From Parachlorella kessleri (taxonomy: Eukaryota > Chlorophyta > Trebouxiophyceae > Chlorellales > Chlorellaceae), in assembly GCA_001598975.1 (NCBI GenBank), contig BBXU01002240.1, positions 1 through 42,436 of the forward strand: 42,436 bases of DNA, given 5' to 3'. Shown piece after piece: positions 1-14,200 of this stretch; position 1 is the stretch's first letter; each line of letters starts with the position of its first letter. The notes under the pieces are model-generated. The model worked only from the letters and a program-made list of their open reading frames with translations, was not told the origin of the DNA and made no database searches. Made by a program: the position numbers and the translations under genes.

Positions 1-2296
1 TGCTCAGCCTGCTCAGCATCCTGCTGGGCCTCCGCCAGCTCAGCATCCTCGTCCTGAGGGGCCTCCTCACCACCCTCGCCCTCCCCAGGCTGGGGTTCAG
101 GCTCAAGCAGGCCCTGCGGCTGCTGCTGCTCCTCCCCCTGCGGCGCACCGTCCTCTTCACCCTCGGCTGGCTGCCCTTGCTGCTCCTCCGCCCCGGCTCC
201 CTCCTGCTCCTGCTCATCTGCTAGGCTGTCAGGGGAGGCGCCAGTCTGCTCAGGAGCCTCATCAGGCGCCCCGTTCTCCTCCTCTCCTTCCCCCTGGTGT
301 TCTTCCTTGCCACCGGGCTCCCCCTCATCTGGTAGCCCCTCAGCCCCATCCAGGTTGAGATCCTCCGGCAGCTCAAACTCGGGATCCTGGCCCTCGGGCT
401 GCACATGCCCCTCCTGCTCTTGCTGCTGCTGGCGGTCGGGGTACTCGCCCAACTCCTGCTGCTGCTCCTCGTCCTCCTCACCAGCCTGTCGACATTGCCA
501 GAAGCAGCCATGGTGAGGTGCGCTTCCACACAGCAATAGGAAAGTGTAGCAGGCAGTGCTAGCCAATGCCGGGTGCTTCTCCGCATCTCCCCGTGCGCCG
601 CTGCGCTCCTAACAGAACCCCGTAACACTGCAAACCAAAGGCAGCTGGCCGGGTATCGCAGCGCTCAGCAGCAATCCAAAGCTCCACCAGACTGTCAGAA
701 CTGCAGGTATCCTGTCCCACCTGCTCCATGTCATCCTCGCCCCCCTCCCTCTCCTGCTGCTCCTCCTGTCCGCCCGCCTGCTGCTGCTGCCGCCGCTGCT
801 GCTGCTTGTCTGCGCCCTCCTCGTCCCCTCCCTCCTCCTCCAGCGGCTGGTCCTGGCCGGCGGCGAAGTCAAGGGAGGACTTGTCGTCCACCTGCAGGGG
901 CGCGTCACGGTCATAGCCGCCCGCCTCCTGCAGCACAGGGCAAGCCAGCAGGGCAGCGGTGCCACATGATGCCAGCACCGGGGCAAGTTCAGGTGATAAG
1001 TACATGTAGCAAGTGGGGTTGTGCACCAAGTCCACTGATCGATGCGCAGGGTTTAGCACAGCGCCCAGCTGGCAGGCACAGCTGGGAGCAGCGTTGGCAG
1101 ACAAACGCACTCTCAGGGGCATGGGCGCCGCTAAGCTGACAGCAGCCAGGGCAAAAGAAGGCCAAGCGCCTCAGAGCACCCACACAAGTTCTGACCACAC
1201 AGACAACGACATCTCCCAGCCATCACTTGTCCTCACTCCCACATCCACTGCTCAATCCGCCACATCCTTGCCTACTATACTACCACCGCCCCAAAAGCAC
1301 ACTACCACCACCTGCTTGGCACGCACCCCAAGCCCCACCTGCTGCCCCTCCTCTTCGTCTTTGTCCTCGTCCCACATGCGCTCATCGACAGCCTCGGCTG
1401 CATCCCCTGCATCCCCCATCTGCTGGTCCAGCCGATCACCCTCCTCTTCCTTCTCCTTCTCCTCATCACCATCTGCTAACAAAAGCGGGCCAGCATGATT
1501 GGGTGAGAACACGAGGGTCTGGCAGCACAGCAGGTGTTCCAGGGTTCGATGCCGGGGCTAAGGAGTCAGTGCATGCGGTGGTCAACGTCTTTGTCAATGC
1601 TAATTATGCTTTGCACTGCTGAGGAGTCACAAGTGCAGAGTTGCAGGTATGCATGGGCGCAGGGCAGGTGCAACAATGCTGGAGCGGTGCAAGCTGCCCA
1701 CCATAGCCGTTGAGGCCTACCACGCAGACGGACCAGGGCCTACCTGACTGTGCGTTGGGGTCTCGCTGCACATCCTCAAGGCTCCCGTCAAAGTCCTCAT
1801 CCATTTCCACGCCTGCACAACAGTGGACAACTTTTTGGACAACTGGCCGCCTATTCTGAAGTTCTCCTCTCTCTTCCACGCGTCCCCAAGCACACATTCA
1901 GTATCAGGTACTACAGGCCATTTGTGTGAATAGGCCTTCTTTGCCACAAGGCACAAGCCCACGCCGCCTTGTGCAGAGCAGAGAGAGACGTATCTGCCTC
2001 TCAGGGATGTCCCCAAGCCACCACACGGCACCCTTGCCCAACCTCCCAAGCTCAGAGCCGTCCAATGCCTCCACACACGCTCCCCCACCCACCCTTCTCC
2101 TCCCTCTGCTGCTCCCGATGCTCCTCCTGCTCGCCATCCTGCTGCTGCTGCTCCGGCTCCTGCTGACCCTTCTGCTTGGCCCCCAGCAACTGGTCCTGGT
2201 CCTCCAGCTGGTCGCTGATGTCCTTGGCGCCGCGGGTGTCGCCCTCCCCCAGCCCCGTGCCCTCGCCCATCTTGCCCTCCCCGCCCTCACCCTCCC
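1..2296 (-). other. MDN1: Midasin exons 66-70: acidic D/E/Q-rich tail preceding MIDAS
   Basis: Exons 2296-2093, 1812-1744, 1472-1339, 927-721 and 485-1 (open at the window edge). Exon 66 carries GEGTGLGEGDTRGAKDISDQLEDQDQL in pieces matching the family signature at the start of the acidic region. Exon 67 has VEMDEDFDGSLEDV, exon 68 DAAEAVDERMWDEDKDE, and exon 70 DPEFELPEDLNLDG, all hallmarks of this part of midasin. Most of the remainder is Glu, Gln, Asp, Gly and Pro. In the family this flexible tether lets the MIDAS domain swing onto the AAA ring and the pre-ribosome. CAG/CTG-rich codon runs underlie the poly-Gln tracts. The stop codon and MIDAS domain are not in the window. Confidence 0.9.
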
Positions 2297-5200
2297 CTGC
2301 AGGCATGCCCGGGGTTGACCCTTCCTTTTCATGCGCCCAGCCTTGCTACCTAGCAGACCCCTAGAGGGCGGTTCAGGTCCTTGGGCTGACCCTCAAGTCA
2401 GGGGCAGCCATGTACGGCGGATTTGTGAGCTGCCCAAGCGAAGCCGGTGCATCCTTCGCCACTGGGCAATACGGTGGTTAGGGCGTGCTGAGCGTCTGCT
2501 GAGCAAGACAGGTAACACCAGACACAACACCAAGCCCCACTCCTGTCAGTGTCAGGCAGAGCCTGCCGGCCCCCTAGCGCCCTATCAGACCACAGCATGC
2601 TTCCACTAAGGCAATACAGCTCGCCTTGGGTGCATTACCACCGCTGGCTGCCACTGAGGCTCGCCACCCGCTGCCCACCTGCTTCAGCCTCTGGCATACA
2701 GAAGCCCTCCTGGACCAGCCCCGCAAACAGCGAGGCCGCCACGTACGCCAGCTTGGCTGTGGCCTTGTGGGCCGCCAAATACTGCAGGCCCAGCTGGCAC
2801 AGCGAGCCTTGCAGCATGCTCAGCATGGGGCCCAGCAGGCACAGCGTGCTGGCCAGCTTGGCAGCCAGCGGTGACCCCGCGGCAGCCGCCGCCAGTTGTG
2901 ACAGGGCAGAGGTGGTGTGAGTGCAGAGCTCTTGCAGCCGCGGCAAGCCCATGCGCCGTTCGAGGGTTTGTAGCAGCTCTGGGATTGGCTGAGCTGGCGG
3001 CAGGGGCTCCTCCAGGTCATCGCCCTCGCGCGCTTCGCCTGCTGCTGCTGCTGCGCCTGCACCACCGACCTCAGGTGGCCTGCAGCAAGCGAGATGTCCA
3101 CTGTGTCTTGGTCATACATCAAAAGGCCCACGCCCGGCCCAGGCACTGTGCCAAGCCCACTGGGCTCTCCTGTGTGGTGACTGAGGAAAGAGCACACAAA
3201 TCACATGGCCACCGCACGCCTGGCCCACGGCACGCACTTCCGTACCCACAACAACTGGTCACCACACCCCAACGAGGTGCAAGCAAGCAAGCAAAGCAAG
3301 CATGCACCTCACCTGGCATTCTGAGCCCACACAAGGGCTGCAGCCACGGCAGCCTCCAGGGCTTCACTGAACCCTCGGGCAGCCTCCTCTGACTGCCCCT
3401 CCTGGCCCTGCCCAACATGGCCAGAACTGGCCTGCTGCAACTGCCCTGCTTGGGCAGACTCGGCCGCTGCTTCGCCAAATGCTACGGCCAGCTGGTGCCA
3501 GCCAGGCACGCCGCTTCGGTACTCCTGGGAGTCGCCTGCTGCAGAGAGCTCTGCATGCACGGCTTGGAGCACCTGCACCAGTCAGAGTATACTTTGATAG
3601 ACCACCATGCCGGCGATAAGCTAACCAAGCTGCAGATGTACCCACGATCCAGTAAGGGCTTGGGCATGCATGGAAGCGGTGCTGCCAGCCTTCGGCAAAT
3701 CCTATTGCAGTCAAGTATGCAAAATAGCAAACCGATTCCCAATACCAGAAAAAGAAAGCACGAGTGTATTGTCACACGACACTGTCCTACCTGAGTGTTC
3801 TCCTTAAGGGCCGCAACTGCAGCAGGAGGCACGAAGAGGCCGCCACCTGCAAGACCCACGCTGCTGCCCACGGCTGCAGCCAGGCGGGCGCTACAGGCCT
3901 TGACCCTGGTCAGCACAGCATCCAGGCTACCAGCTGCGGTCGACAGCTGGGCTCTGGGTGCGGGTGCGGACTCGGCGGCCGCGGCCGCCCTGAGCAGGCG
4001 TGCGGTGTTGGCTGTGAAGGAGGCAAGGTGGGTGAGGCGCTGCTGCTGAGCAAAGACCCACTCACGGGCCGGCGCCTGCAAGCAGTACATGCACATGCTG
4101 TGGCTTCATGATACCATGAGATGGCCATATCCTGCATGGAGCTGAACCCAGCTATTCGAAATGTCGCAGCTAGCTGCAAGCCCTTCCTGTAAAGATCCCG
4201 TTCCATGTAAAGCTCTAGGGAAGAGGGACAACTACCCTATGCAAGCAAGAAAGGGTAGACTGGCCGCAGCTGCGTAGGTTAGGGCCCCAACTTCTTAGGC
4301 ACCTGGGCAGGGATGGCCACCTTGCCCTCTGCCTCCGCTGCTGACACCGCAGGCCCCAGCGTGCTGAGCAGGCTCAACAGCCTGGCGAGCTGCTGGTAGC
4401 AGCGACTCAGCACGCCCAGCGTGCTGCGTCCCTGCTGCACCAGGTACACCAGGTGCTCGCTCATGCGGCAGGCAGACTCCACCTCGTGGGGGGCCAGGTC
4501 GGCGTGTGGGTGGTTGGCGGCCTGCAGAGGTGGTCGGGCAACCTCATGGGACATGGTGCACAGCTGAGTCACTGAGACGGGCCCCTCAAGCATGTATGAC
4601 AACAGCAAGGAATGGCCGCAAGCCCCGGCTCTGTTATGCCTTTCCCTCGCTTAAAACCGGAGCGAAGTAGCTGCCGACTGGGTGCTCGACGTCATGGAGC
4701 TATTGACAGCTACACGACAGGGTCTACCCACGGTCACCAAACTCTCAACCTTGAAATGTGTCTGACGCCGTTATCTGCAAGGCGCCACCGCTTGCCCTGG
4801 CTCACCTCCCACAGCCTCTGCATGCGTGCCAGCGTTCTGTAGTAGTACGTGTCGGCCTTGGCCCATGCCACGTTCGCCGCTTCCCGCTGGCTGCTGCTGG
4901 CAGCTCCCTGACCAAGCGCGAGGAGCGGCCTAGGGTCGGCAGCAGCCTGCAGCCAGTGGGGATGATAGATGAGCTGCGGCTCATGCAGCGCTGCACATAA
5001 CCTCAGACGCATGATAGAGCACGACGGTGGTCCAGTCCGACGACAAGTGCAGCGGTGTGGCTAATGCATGCTGTCACCTACTCTTGCCACCTGCCCAACA
5101 GACGGGTAAGACAGGGGGCCTGCCTCAGGTGTCATGCCACTACCACCGCCACACCACACCCCGAAACACCTGGGCCCGCCTCCACCATAAAGAGCAGCCT

Positions 5201-8200
5201 CCCGCCCACCACACACCCTCCGCACCTGCCCGAACCATGCCTGCACCCCGCGGTGGCTGGGCGGCACCGCAGTGCGCCGCCGGCTCACCCCCGCCGCTGC
5301 CAGGCCCTTGAGCAGGTCGGTCAACGCCTTCTTCTTACGCGAGCGGGCGCCCTTCTCGGCGTCGTCGCGCAGGGCCAGGGCACGCTCTGCGGCTTCACTG
5401 GCCAGACCGTCAATGCCTGCGGGACATGACGTCAGTGGGGGAGAGCAGATGACTCAGAGCGGGCAGGAGTGGGGTGTTGTGGACTAAGCTTCAGTTGCGA
5501 TCCCGTGTTCTAGGCTTGCCTGCTTCCGCTCACCACCCATCTGTCAACCTTCGCTCAAATGAAAAGTAACTCAGCCTGTAGGCAAGTGCGGCTGTCAGCC
5601 AGCCAGGCAACCAGCCAGGCAGGAGGAGACCGGGGTCTCCTGCCTCAATACATGGGCTCCCACGCACCTGCTACTGCTGCTGGGCTGGAGCCTCCCGCCT
5701 GGCCCTGCCCCACCAACACGCTCCTGAACCGCCTGGTCAGCCGCGGCAGCTGGCCTGCATACTTGCCGCCCAGCCCCGCCGCTTCCCCGGCCATGGGTTC
5801 CTGTACAGCACCCTCTGCATCAGCCAGCGTGCCCGCCTGGCCCTGCCCTTGAGCCGCCTCTAAAGCGTCCAGCTCGGATAGAGCCTCCTTGCACGTGGCA
5901 CCAAAAGCCGCTGCAGCTGTTTCTGCCGCCTCATCGCCCATGAGAGCGGCCTCAGAGTCTGCTGCCTCCGCGGCAGCCTTCCGAGAGCACTTCTTCTTCT
6001 TACCAGCAGCGGCTGCTGCGGGTGCTGCGGAAGCGGCTTGCTGTGAGATCTCCAGCAGGTCCAGGGCTGGGGCTGCCAAATCGTTGAAGCCCATGCTGCG
6101 TGCTGCTGCCATGAGCACTGCATTGGGATAGCAGGCACCGCACAGCTGACTAAGGCCATGCTGCCATACATAATGATGTCGCTCCACGCCAAGTCAAAGC
6201 TTTCAACCTACTGCTTCCCAGCGGCAGCCATGGCATGTTTACAGGCTGCCCTCTCACAGCAGCACGGGTGTGTATCCACAGCAAGTTATCGAAAGCAAGC
6301 CGCACTGCCTGGCTGGATGACTCATGACCCCTCACCTTCCCCGGCCGGCTCCTTGAGTGCCTGGATGGCGCGGCGGGACAAGCGGTGCAGCTGGCGCTGT
6401 GCCTTCTCTGTTGCAATGCGCTGGGCATAGTACCCGCGGTCCTCCCACTTGGCCAGGGTGACAAAGTCCTGCCAGAGGGAGCAACTAGCTGTCATTGGCA
6501 GGAGTACTTACAGCCTCTCACCGTGCCCGGAACCACGCACTGTACATACCCACAGCAGAGGTGCAGCCTAACAAGAGGAGGAGTTACTCTCCACACCCAC
6601 CGCTCAGCCGAGCAGCCATTTCCCATCTCCTTGCTAACTAGGCCTTTTGGTGGTTCACAGGGTTCCTCCAGGAGCACAACAGGATACACCAGCATAGAGG
6701 CTCCTAAATCACATGTGCTGCTAATTAATATCTTGAAAACCCACCTGGAGCTCCTTCTCCAGCTGCTTTAGCTCGCTTCCAATCTGCTGCTCCACATGCG
6801 GACGGAACTGGGAGTAGTAGCGGTGCACATTGTAGAGCACAGCCGCCAGCTGCTGCCTGCGCGCGACATGCTGAGGGTCCTCCACTGCTCGCTGCTGGTG
6901 CTGTGTTGCCATGGCAGCCAGCTGGCACCGGAAGCTGTGCAGCAGGTCCAGCCGCGCCCCAAACTCGCCAACGGGGCAGGCCTGCCATGGTATAGCATTT
7001 AGTTCGTTGTGGATGGGACAAGCTGCCGCGTCATGAAGGTGATGTGCATCCAGACATCAAGGAATAACACGTCAGGCCGACGACTCAGCACAGCACTTGC
7101 TCAAAACGCGGAAAGCAAGCTCCAGACTGTGGGGCCTTGGAGTGCCCTGACTCCTGCAAGCTGGACGGCGTGAGAGGCCTCACTGAGCACCCACCTGCAT
7201 GAACTGCTCCAAGACCGCGGCCACCTCTGCGGTGGAGCTGGTGCCGCACACCAAGATGCCGTACAAGTGGAACCAGGCCTGCGAGTAAGGTGCGCAGCGG
7301 GGGCTTGAAAGAGGGTAAAAGCGTGCACCTTCTCACAGGACGCTGCACCACGCACAAACAGCTGCACCCGGAACGTGGAAGGAGGCCAGCGGAGGTGGAA
7401 ACACCACCCACAGACGTTCTCACAGGAGCCCGACGGCTTCCCCCATGCGCACCTTGTCAGCGCTCTGCGCAAAGCGGTGCACGGTACGCTGCAGCAGCCC
7501 GCGCCAGCTGGCAAGCTCCAGCTGTCGCCAGCGTGAGGCCAGCGCTGCCACCTGGCCCAGCTGGCCAGACAGGCTCACATGCTTGGCAGCGGTCTCCTCC
7601 CACACCTGCACTATCACCACCAGCGCACCAGCCGCCAGTGGTGTCAGCGCGAGCTCTCCAAGCGGTGAACATGTCTTAGCTTGCCAGAGGGGGTGGGTTG
7701 TGGTGGGGTTGCAACTGAGACAGTCCTCAAGGGGTCTGAGTGTACACAAGGTAGACAGACAGCCTTGGTTGGCGCCTCCCCTCCTGCCCAGCACGCCGCA
7801 CCCCGGCCCGGCAGGTCACCTCCCAGCGCGCCTACCTGCGCCCTCGCAAGCAGCAGCTCCACCCCCGTAAGCAGCTGCTTCAACGGCGAAGTCACCGGCA
7901 GTGCCAGCACCCGCGCCGCGATGGCCGACAGCTGCTCCAGCACTGGGTGGTCAGGCCACTCCTCAAGCAGCTGTCCCAGGCGGGCTTGGACTGCTGCTAA
8001 AGGCTTCTGAACCAGCACCGCCTCCTCAATGCAGGCTGACTGCACGTCCACGCTATCGCTCCCTGCAGAGGTACGGGGGTTTGTATGGGTAAGGAGAGCG
8101 TCTGTTGCCCTGTCCGTGTGAAGAGGCCCAGCCTTGGAAGCATGGTTGGGCAGGAGCAGCTGCCTACTACCCTTGGTGGCCAAAGCTTGACCATAGGGAG

Positions 8201-11200
8201 TTACTAGCTAGCACGGCTGAGCACCCAACACTGTCGCAGCAACACGCCAGCTGCACATTTACACACCTGTGGGGCCCTGGCTGAGCTGGCGGTGCCGCAG
8301 TGCCACCGCCATCAAGTGGCCGCTGGCCGTGGCCCCATCCAGGACGGCAGGCAGGCACAGGCCTGCGCTGCGCAGCACTGACGTGCCCAGCTCGTAAGAC
8401 AGCAGGAACTGGGAGTCAGGGTCCAGCCCCGGCAACACTTGTTGTGGTGAAGCGGGTGATGCGGCTGATAGGAGCGTGGGGCTGTGCTGCGGACTTGAGA
8501 AGGAGGCGAAGGCGGCTCTGTGCACTGCCACCAGCTCTTGGAGGACCTCGCCTTGGACCAAGTCCCGGGCGGAGTAGGCAGCAGCAGCCTGCTGTGCCTG
8601 CAAACGGGCCATTAGCACTCCCGTATGTTGGCATCAGTGCCACGTGGGTGTCACTACACATTTCCGTCAATACCATAAGGGAAGATCTATAAGCCGATGT
8701 GCACCGACCCTGCCCACCTGCCGCTGCCGCACGAGTGGGCAGCAAATCTTCCTGGCAGCACAGCACAAACACTCAGCGTCGCACCTGCGGCTGGCTTGCC
8801 TGCAGCGGCTGCTCTGCGTCTAGATCCACTGTCTCCTCGTCGTCGGCAGCAAGGTTTACAAAGGCTGCAAAGTGTTCAGGGAACTGTGCCTGGTAGTCCG
8901 CCTCGTCTTCCTGCAGGGCAGGTCCAGCAGACGCTAGCTAGCTTATAAATGACGCCAGGTCGCCACCGATGGCTCTCACACATCATATCTAAATCCGGCC
9001 CGCAGCCCCTTGAGGGATGCACAGCATCTAAGCCACAAGGCGTAAGGCTACGCGGGCCCGCACAATGAACCACACGCAGGCTAGCCCAGCAATAGGCAGG
9101 CAATGCCACAGGACACGCTTGCCAACACCGCTGAGCTCCTGCTGCATGACCCCTACAGGCCGCCACAGCCTTGCCTGCTCCTCGGTTGCAATGTCGGTGC
9201 TGCGAGTCTTGGTTTTGAACAGCTCTGCCTCCTCCGCCGTCCGTCGCTCCTCCTCTGCTTTTAGCTCCTCCCATGCACCCACAAACTCTGCAGGGCAGCA
9301 CGATGCCAGGCTCAATTTGCTGCAACCAAGCCCCGGTGGACGCGCGGATCGGGAACCCAGCCAGCTCTGTAGCAAGCAAAAAGCAGTCAAAATTCTTGCC
9401 CTAACACACGTCGGAGGGAATTGCCAAGAGCCTGGGCGCAATGCAGGAGCGGTCAGACGGGCGAGCTAGTCAGTCCGAGCGCCGCAACTGCTGCTTCCCG
9501 TACAGGAGACACACCCGGGAAGATGCGGTGAAGGCGCTGCTGAGCTTCTTGCAGGTCCGGCTGCTGCGTCTCTGCGCCAGTCGCGTTTTCTCTTGCAGAA
9601 GCCACGGCGCGCGCTGCGTGGTGCAGCGCCACCCGCAGCAGCCGCAGCCGGGCACTCATGCGAGCCACCTCCAGCCGATCTCTGGCCTTGTGCGCATGCT
9701 CAGCGTCCCCTGCGCCCGCCGCCAATGCCGCTCCTGTTGCTGCTGCCGCCCCCGCTGCTGTAGCTGCAAGCTCTGCCACAGCTTGCTGCACATCGGTAGC
9801 CTCCAGCGGCACCTGCTGGACTGCCCTGCCTGCTGCCATACCCTCCTCCTGCTGCTGCTGCTGTGCTTTCAAGGAGGGAGTAGCATTCCCACCGAGAGCT
9901 TCCAATGGGAAGGCCATAAGCGTGGCGGCGGCCGCTGTGATGGTACCCACAGAGGGCATGGCTAATAGTGCGGCGCTGCCAGCCATCAGAGAAAGTCCAT
10001 ACCGGACCTCCTGGACTGCCAACTGCGACGGGGAGCAGGTTACTATGGCTAAGTCATAGCAACGACATGCAGCACTTGAGTGTGGGTGAGTCAGAGCTAG
10101 GGTTCGGTAGCTCCTGGACACATTTCACAGTCACCCATGAGCAGTGCCCCACCTCAATGCTTTGTCAACAACCCACATGCGCCGGTGCCTTAGCCACCGT
10201 GCTGCGCTGTGCTGTGCTTGTGTGGCATGAGCCTACCTGGATGGGCTGCACAAGGTCGCGGTAGGCACTATACTGCTGGCCCAGCCGGTCGGCCCAGGCT
10301 GCCGCGTTCTGCTGCCAGGTGGCGGCTTGGGAGGCGGCAGCTGAGCTGCCGGTAGCGAGGTTCTGCATACACACCCCAATGTCATAGGGCTCACAGAAAC
10401 ATGGAGTGCTCGCAACCCAATACGGATGCCTCAATCACTACTGATATACATTTCAACCTGGAGTGAACGTAGGCTCGATCGATGAGCTGCCCTAATCCAT
10501 GAAGGCATTACTTTGGTAGCTTGTGACCGCCGTCACCAAGCCAACCAGCTCCAACAGCGAAATGAGGGTAGGCTCAAGTCTTACTCCAGTGTTCTAGCCA
10601 AGCACAACGCCCAAACGTTCTAGGGCGGTAGGCGCAACCACCGGCTCCTCCTCCTCCTCCAGTCGCCACTCCTCCCCTCATTGCACAAGCCAGGCATATC
10701 CCTTTCTCACGCATATAGCCCGCCCTCTGCATCGCCCCAGCCACCCTCCCCACAGCAGGTCCGTGTGAAGCCAGCACCAGGCTTTCTGATCCTTCTTTTA
10801 ACACGCTGCCTACCTGCACGGTTGCAGCCACCCTCCCCGCCGCGGCAAAGCCCTCTGCAAACCGCGCAACCTCCTCCCGCAGCGCCAGGTAGGCGGGCGG
10901 CACCGGCCGTGGCACGCACCGCCCCTCCAGCCGCTCAGCCGCCTCACGCAGCTGCCCAGCCCTAGCCTCCAGCGCGGCAATCTGGGTCGACTCATCGGGA
11001 CCGCCTGCTGCAGGCAACAGGTGAAGTAGCTGGGTGAGGCCTGGCATTGCTTGATAAGAAGAAGAGGGCACCGTTATTCTATGAGCTTGTTAGCCAGAGA
11101 CTATCTGACCTTGCAAGGTTGAGGTTATTCAAGGGGTACCACGTCTTCTCGGGCATCTGGCCAAGTCGTTGAGCGCTTGGTCTTGTGCCTGTCCAGTATT

Positions 11201-14200
11201 CGCGAATGCTGCCGGCCTCAGACACTCCAAACTTCTCTGTGCCCACTGCCCATCGAAGTAGTGCTAAAACCTTTCTTGCTCCCGGCGAGGAAGGATTACA
11301 AGGCGCTTGCCACCCACCTGGCAACTGCTGGTACTGCCGCCGCACGCTGAGCTCTGGCTCCAGGCGCAGGCTCAGCGTGCTCAGCGTGTGCTGCCTCAGC
11401 AAAGCATACTTGGCTGCTGGGTCTGTGCCTGGTGGCGGCACGGCCAGGTGGAGGCGCAGCAGGCCCAGCAGGGCCCACACCTGCCCTCGCGCCACCAGCC
11501 CTGCACAGGGAGGGGTGGTCACGAGCAAATTGACAACAAGTTGTTAGGGCTCCGCAAAGGAGGGTCCTGTCCCTTAGCCCCGTGCACCTGGTTGCACCAA
11601 AGCATGGCGGGAGGGCTGGAACTTTACTGGGTGAAGGACACATGCATGAGCGTCTACCGCAGCACCCACCAAGACTGCAGTAGAGGACACAGAGAGCCAC
11701 CGCGAGATGCTTGGCCTAACAGTTGAGGAATGCACAGCAGCACTGACGCCAAACTGCTTTTCCTGCACAATCCCGGCCCGAATGCCTGGTCCTGGCTGCA
11801 GACTTGCCTGTTCCTCCGCAGTGCTCAACCCTGCCACCGGCTGTGCCCCGTAGCAAGCCCTTCAGGCATGGCATGAGGAGTGAGTCCACAAGATTGCCGA
11901 GCAGGGCATGGCTGCAGGCTGTAAAAGCAGACCCGACGGTGCGCAGGAAGGCTTCATCCTCAACACCGTACTGCTGCTGCTGTTCCTGATGCGGTGCCAC
12001 GCTGAGGAGAGTTGCTGTGGAGCACCTTATTGCTACCAGCCAGTGCAACGCCTGCGCCACCTGCATATGGAAAGGCAAGGGAAATTGAGGGCTTGGCAAT
12101 AGCTTCTGAATGCCCTGTCAAACCTGTCTTCTTCCGAGGCTCAGAAGGGGTTACTTGATCTTCTGATTGACCTTCCAAGCCCTGCTAGACACACATGTGC
12201 AGCGAACACCCCCCCTCAGCAGCCATGCCTCCTTGCAGCCCCTCACCTTTTCTCTAAGCGGGCCACTATCGACGGCAGCCAGGTGCGCCTGCAGCGTGGC
12301 AGCAGCAACCGCCGCTGCCGCCGCCCACTCTGCCGCTGCTATTGCTAGCGGGTCGCTAGCGTGCGCGGCCTCTGCCGCGGCCAGCCGCCGCAGCTGCCTG
12401 GCCCCCAGCTTGAGCTGCAGCACTGCCGCGGTGCGGTCCGCCACGGCTGTGGTGGCTGCAGAGGCTGCTAGAGAGGTTGCGTGCGCAGTCAAGGTTGCGG
12501 TGTGAAGCCTCATGGGGCCGGCCATCAGTGATGCCCAGCCCTCGGCGGCCTCAGCAGCTGCATAGCACACAGCACCAGCCAAGTCCCATTAAGGAGGGAC
12601 TACACGGAGGCCTACTAAACATCAACTGCAAACCTGCACCCCGTCCACCTCTGCTGCTTCGTAAAATACCAACAGGGGTTGTGTAGAGCACGCACAGGTT
12701 CAGCGAGTCCCCAAAAATTCCTGCCCTCGGCTTACAGATGTGCCCAGCGTGTGCCGCCGGCAACGTGCCGCTGGCTCCAGCCCACAGCCCCTGGTGGAAA
12801 CCAAACCAGGCCTGGTGCACCAGAGACTGCCGCAGCACCCGACGCCACTTGCTGGCTGAGCTGCCTTCCTGCTCTGCAGGCTGTGCCTCTAGCAGCCAGG
12901 CTAGCTGCTGGTGTGGCGCCACGCTGGCCACGCTTCGGCAGCCGCTCAGCACAGCGCGGCGCACCACCTGGCCTAGCATGCCCAGCATGAAAGCACCAGC
13001 GGGGCCCGGGGGGTGGCTGGGAGCCAGCAGGGCCAGGAGGCCGCTGCCCATGAGGTGCAGCTGGCTGGGGTTTAGGCTCAAGTCCTGCGCGGCAGGCACA
13101 GCAAAGGCTATAACAAAGCGCTGGTCCTCTGTACGGCTAGCTGCCAGTTCTTGAAAACCCAGGCCGGTTTTTTATGGAACCTGGTGAAATGTCGTGCAGG
13201 GCTATGCTGGCAAGCAGCGCTCCTCATCCAGGTAAGGTGCACTACCTATACAGCTAGATGACCGGCACTTGGGTGCAGCGGGAGATTCCATCCATACCGC
13301 CCTGCCAATGACATCAACGCCGGCCCACCAACCTGCAGCGCCACCAAGCCCAGCTGCATGGCCCTGCAAGACGGGTACTGCATCAGATGGGGAGGCAGGA
13401 TCTCTGGCAGCGATCCGTCAGGGCCTGGGAAGTCCCCAACAGCCCTGCCGCCATCAGGCACAGCCACCAAAGCGCCGGCTGCTGGGACCTCCCCGCCCAA
13501 TGCAGAGCTGCTGGGATACAGAGCTGCCTCCTCAGGCTGCTGGGCCTGCTGCTGCTTCCCCTCTCTCAGCTCCTGCTGCAGCGCCAGGGCTGATTGCACG
13601 GCAGCCTCAGCTAGCGCGATGACCTTGGAGGCAAGCAGCTGTGGCACCTCACGGAACTGGGCATCGCTCTGCTGTGATGCCCCATTTTCAACAAGAGCAG
13701 CAGGAGTGCTCCCAACACCGGGGCCCTGGCGCTGTTCAGTGATAGCACCAGAGGCAAACAAGCAGAGCCCCTCCAGCAGGGCAGAGCGCAGCGCCACATC
13801 AGATGACAGGCTGGCGGATGCCGCCTCGCCGGCTGATGCTCTGGCGGCAGCTGAGAGTAAGGCTGAGCCGCCGCCACTGCCATCATGGGACTGCTCTAGG
13901 GTGGCGAGCGTGATCCCTGCGCGGGCAAAGGCCGCTGGCTGGCCGCGGAAGTCGAGCTCGTAGCCGGCGGGCCCCACGCTGCGAACAGTGGTATCACAGG
14001 CGGGTCAGAGGGAGCGTAGGCGCAAGTCGTTGCAAGTGACGAGCTGCTGCCAATCATGCTTGATGCTCACCTGGGGCACAGGCCTGTTCTTGCCGCTTAC
14101 TCATGTTTTGCAGCATCACACCGATATCTATCAAAGGCAACAAGGACTAGATACTGCTCCTCTGGTGCCCCGCTCCACCCTGTCAAGTATCACTATGATG

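Noticed and set aside
573..1139. 188-residue Pro/Ala-rich open frame on the plus strand, with an overlapping minus-strand frame of similar size
   Set aside because: The plus frame is antisense to the acidic midasin exon 69. The minus frame runs through a genuine intron; only 927-721 fits the exon chain.
1540..1562. GGTTCGATGCC, a perfect B-box-like tRNA T-arm core
   Set aside because: The surrounding bases do not form a T-stem, and no A box or acceptor stem lies upstream at the right distance.
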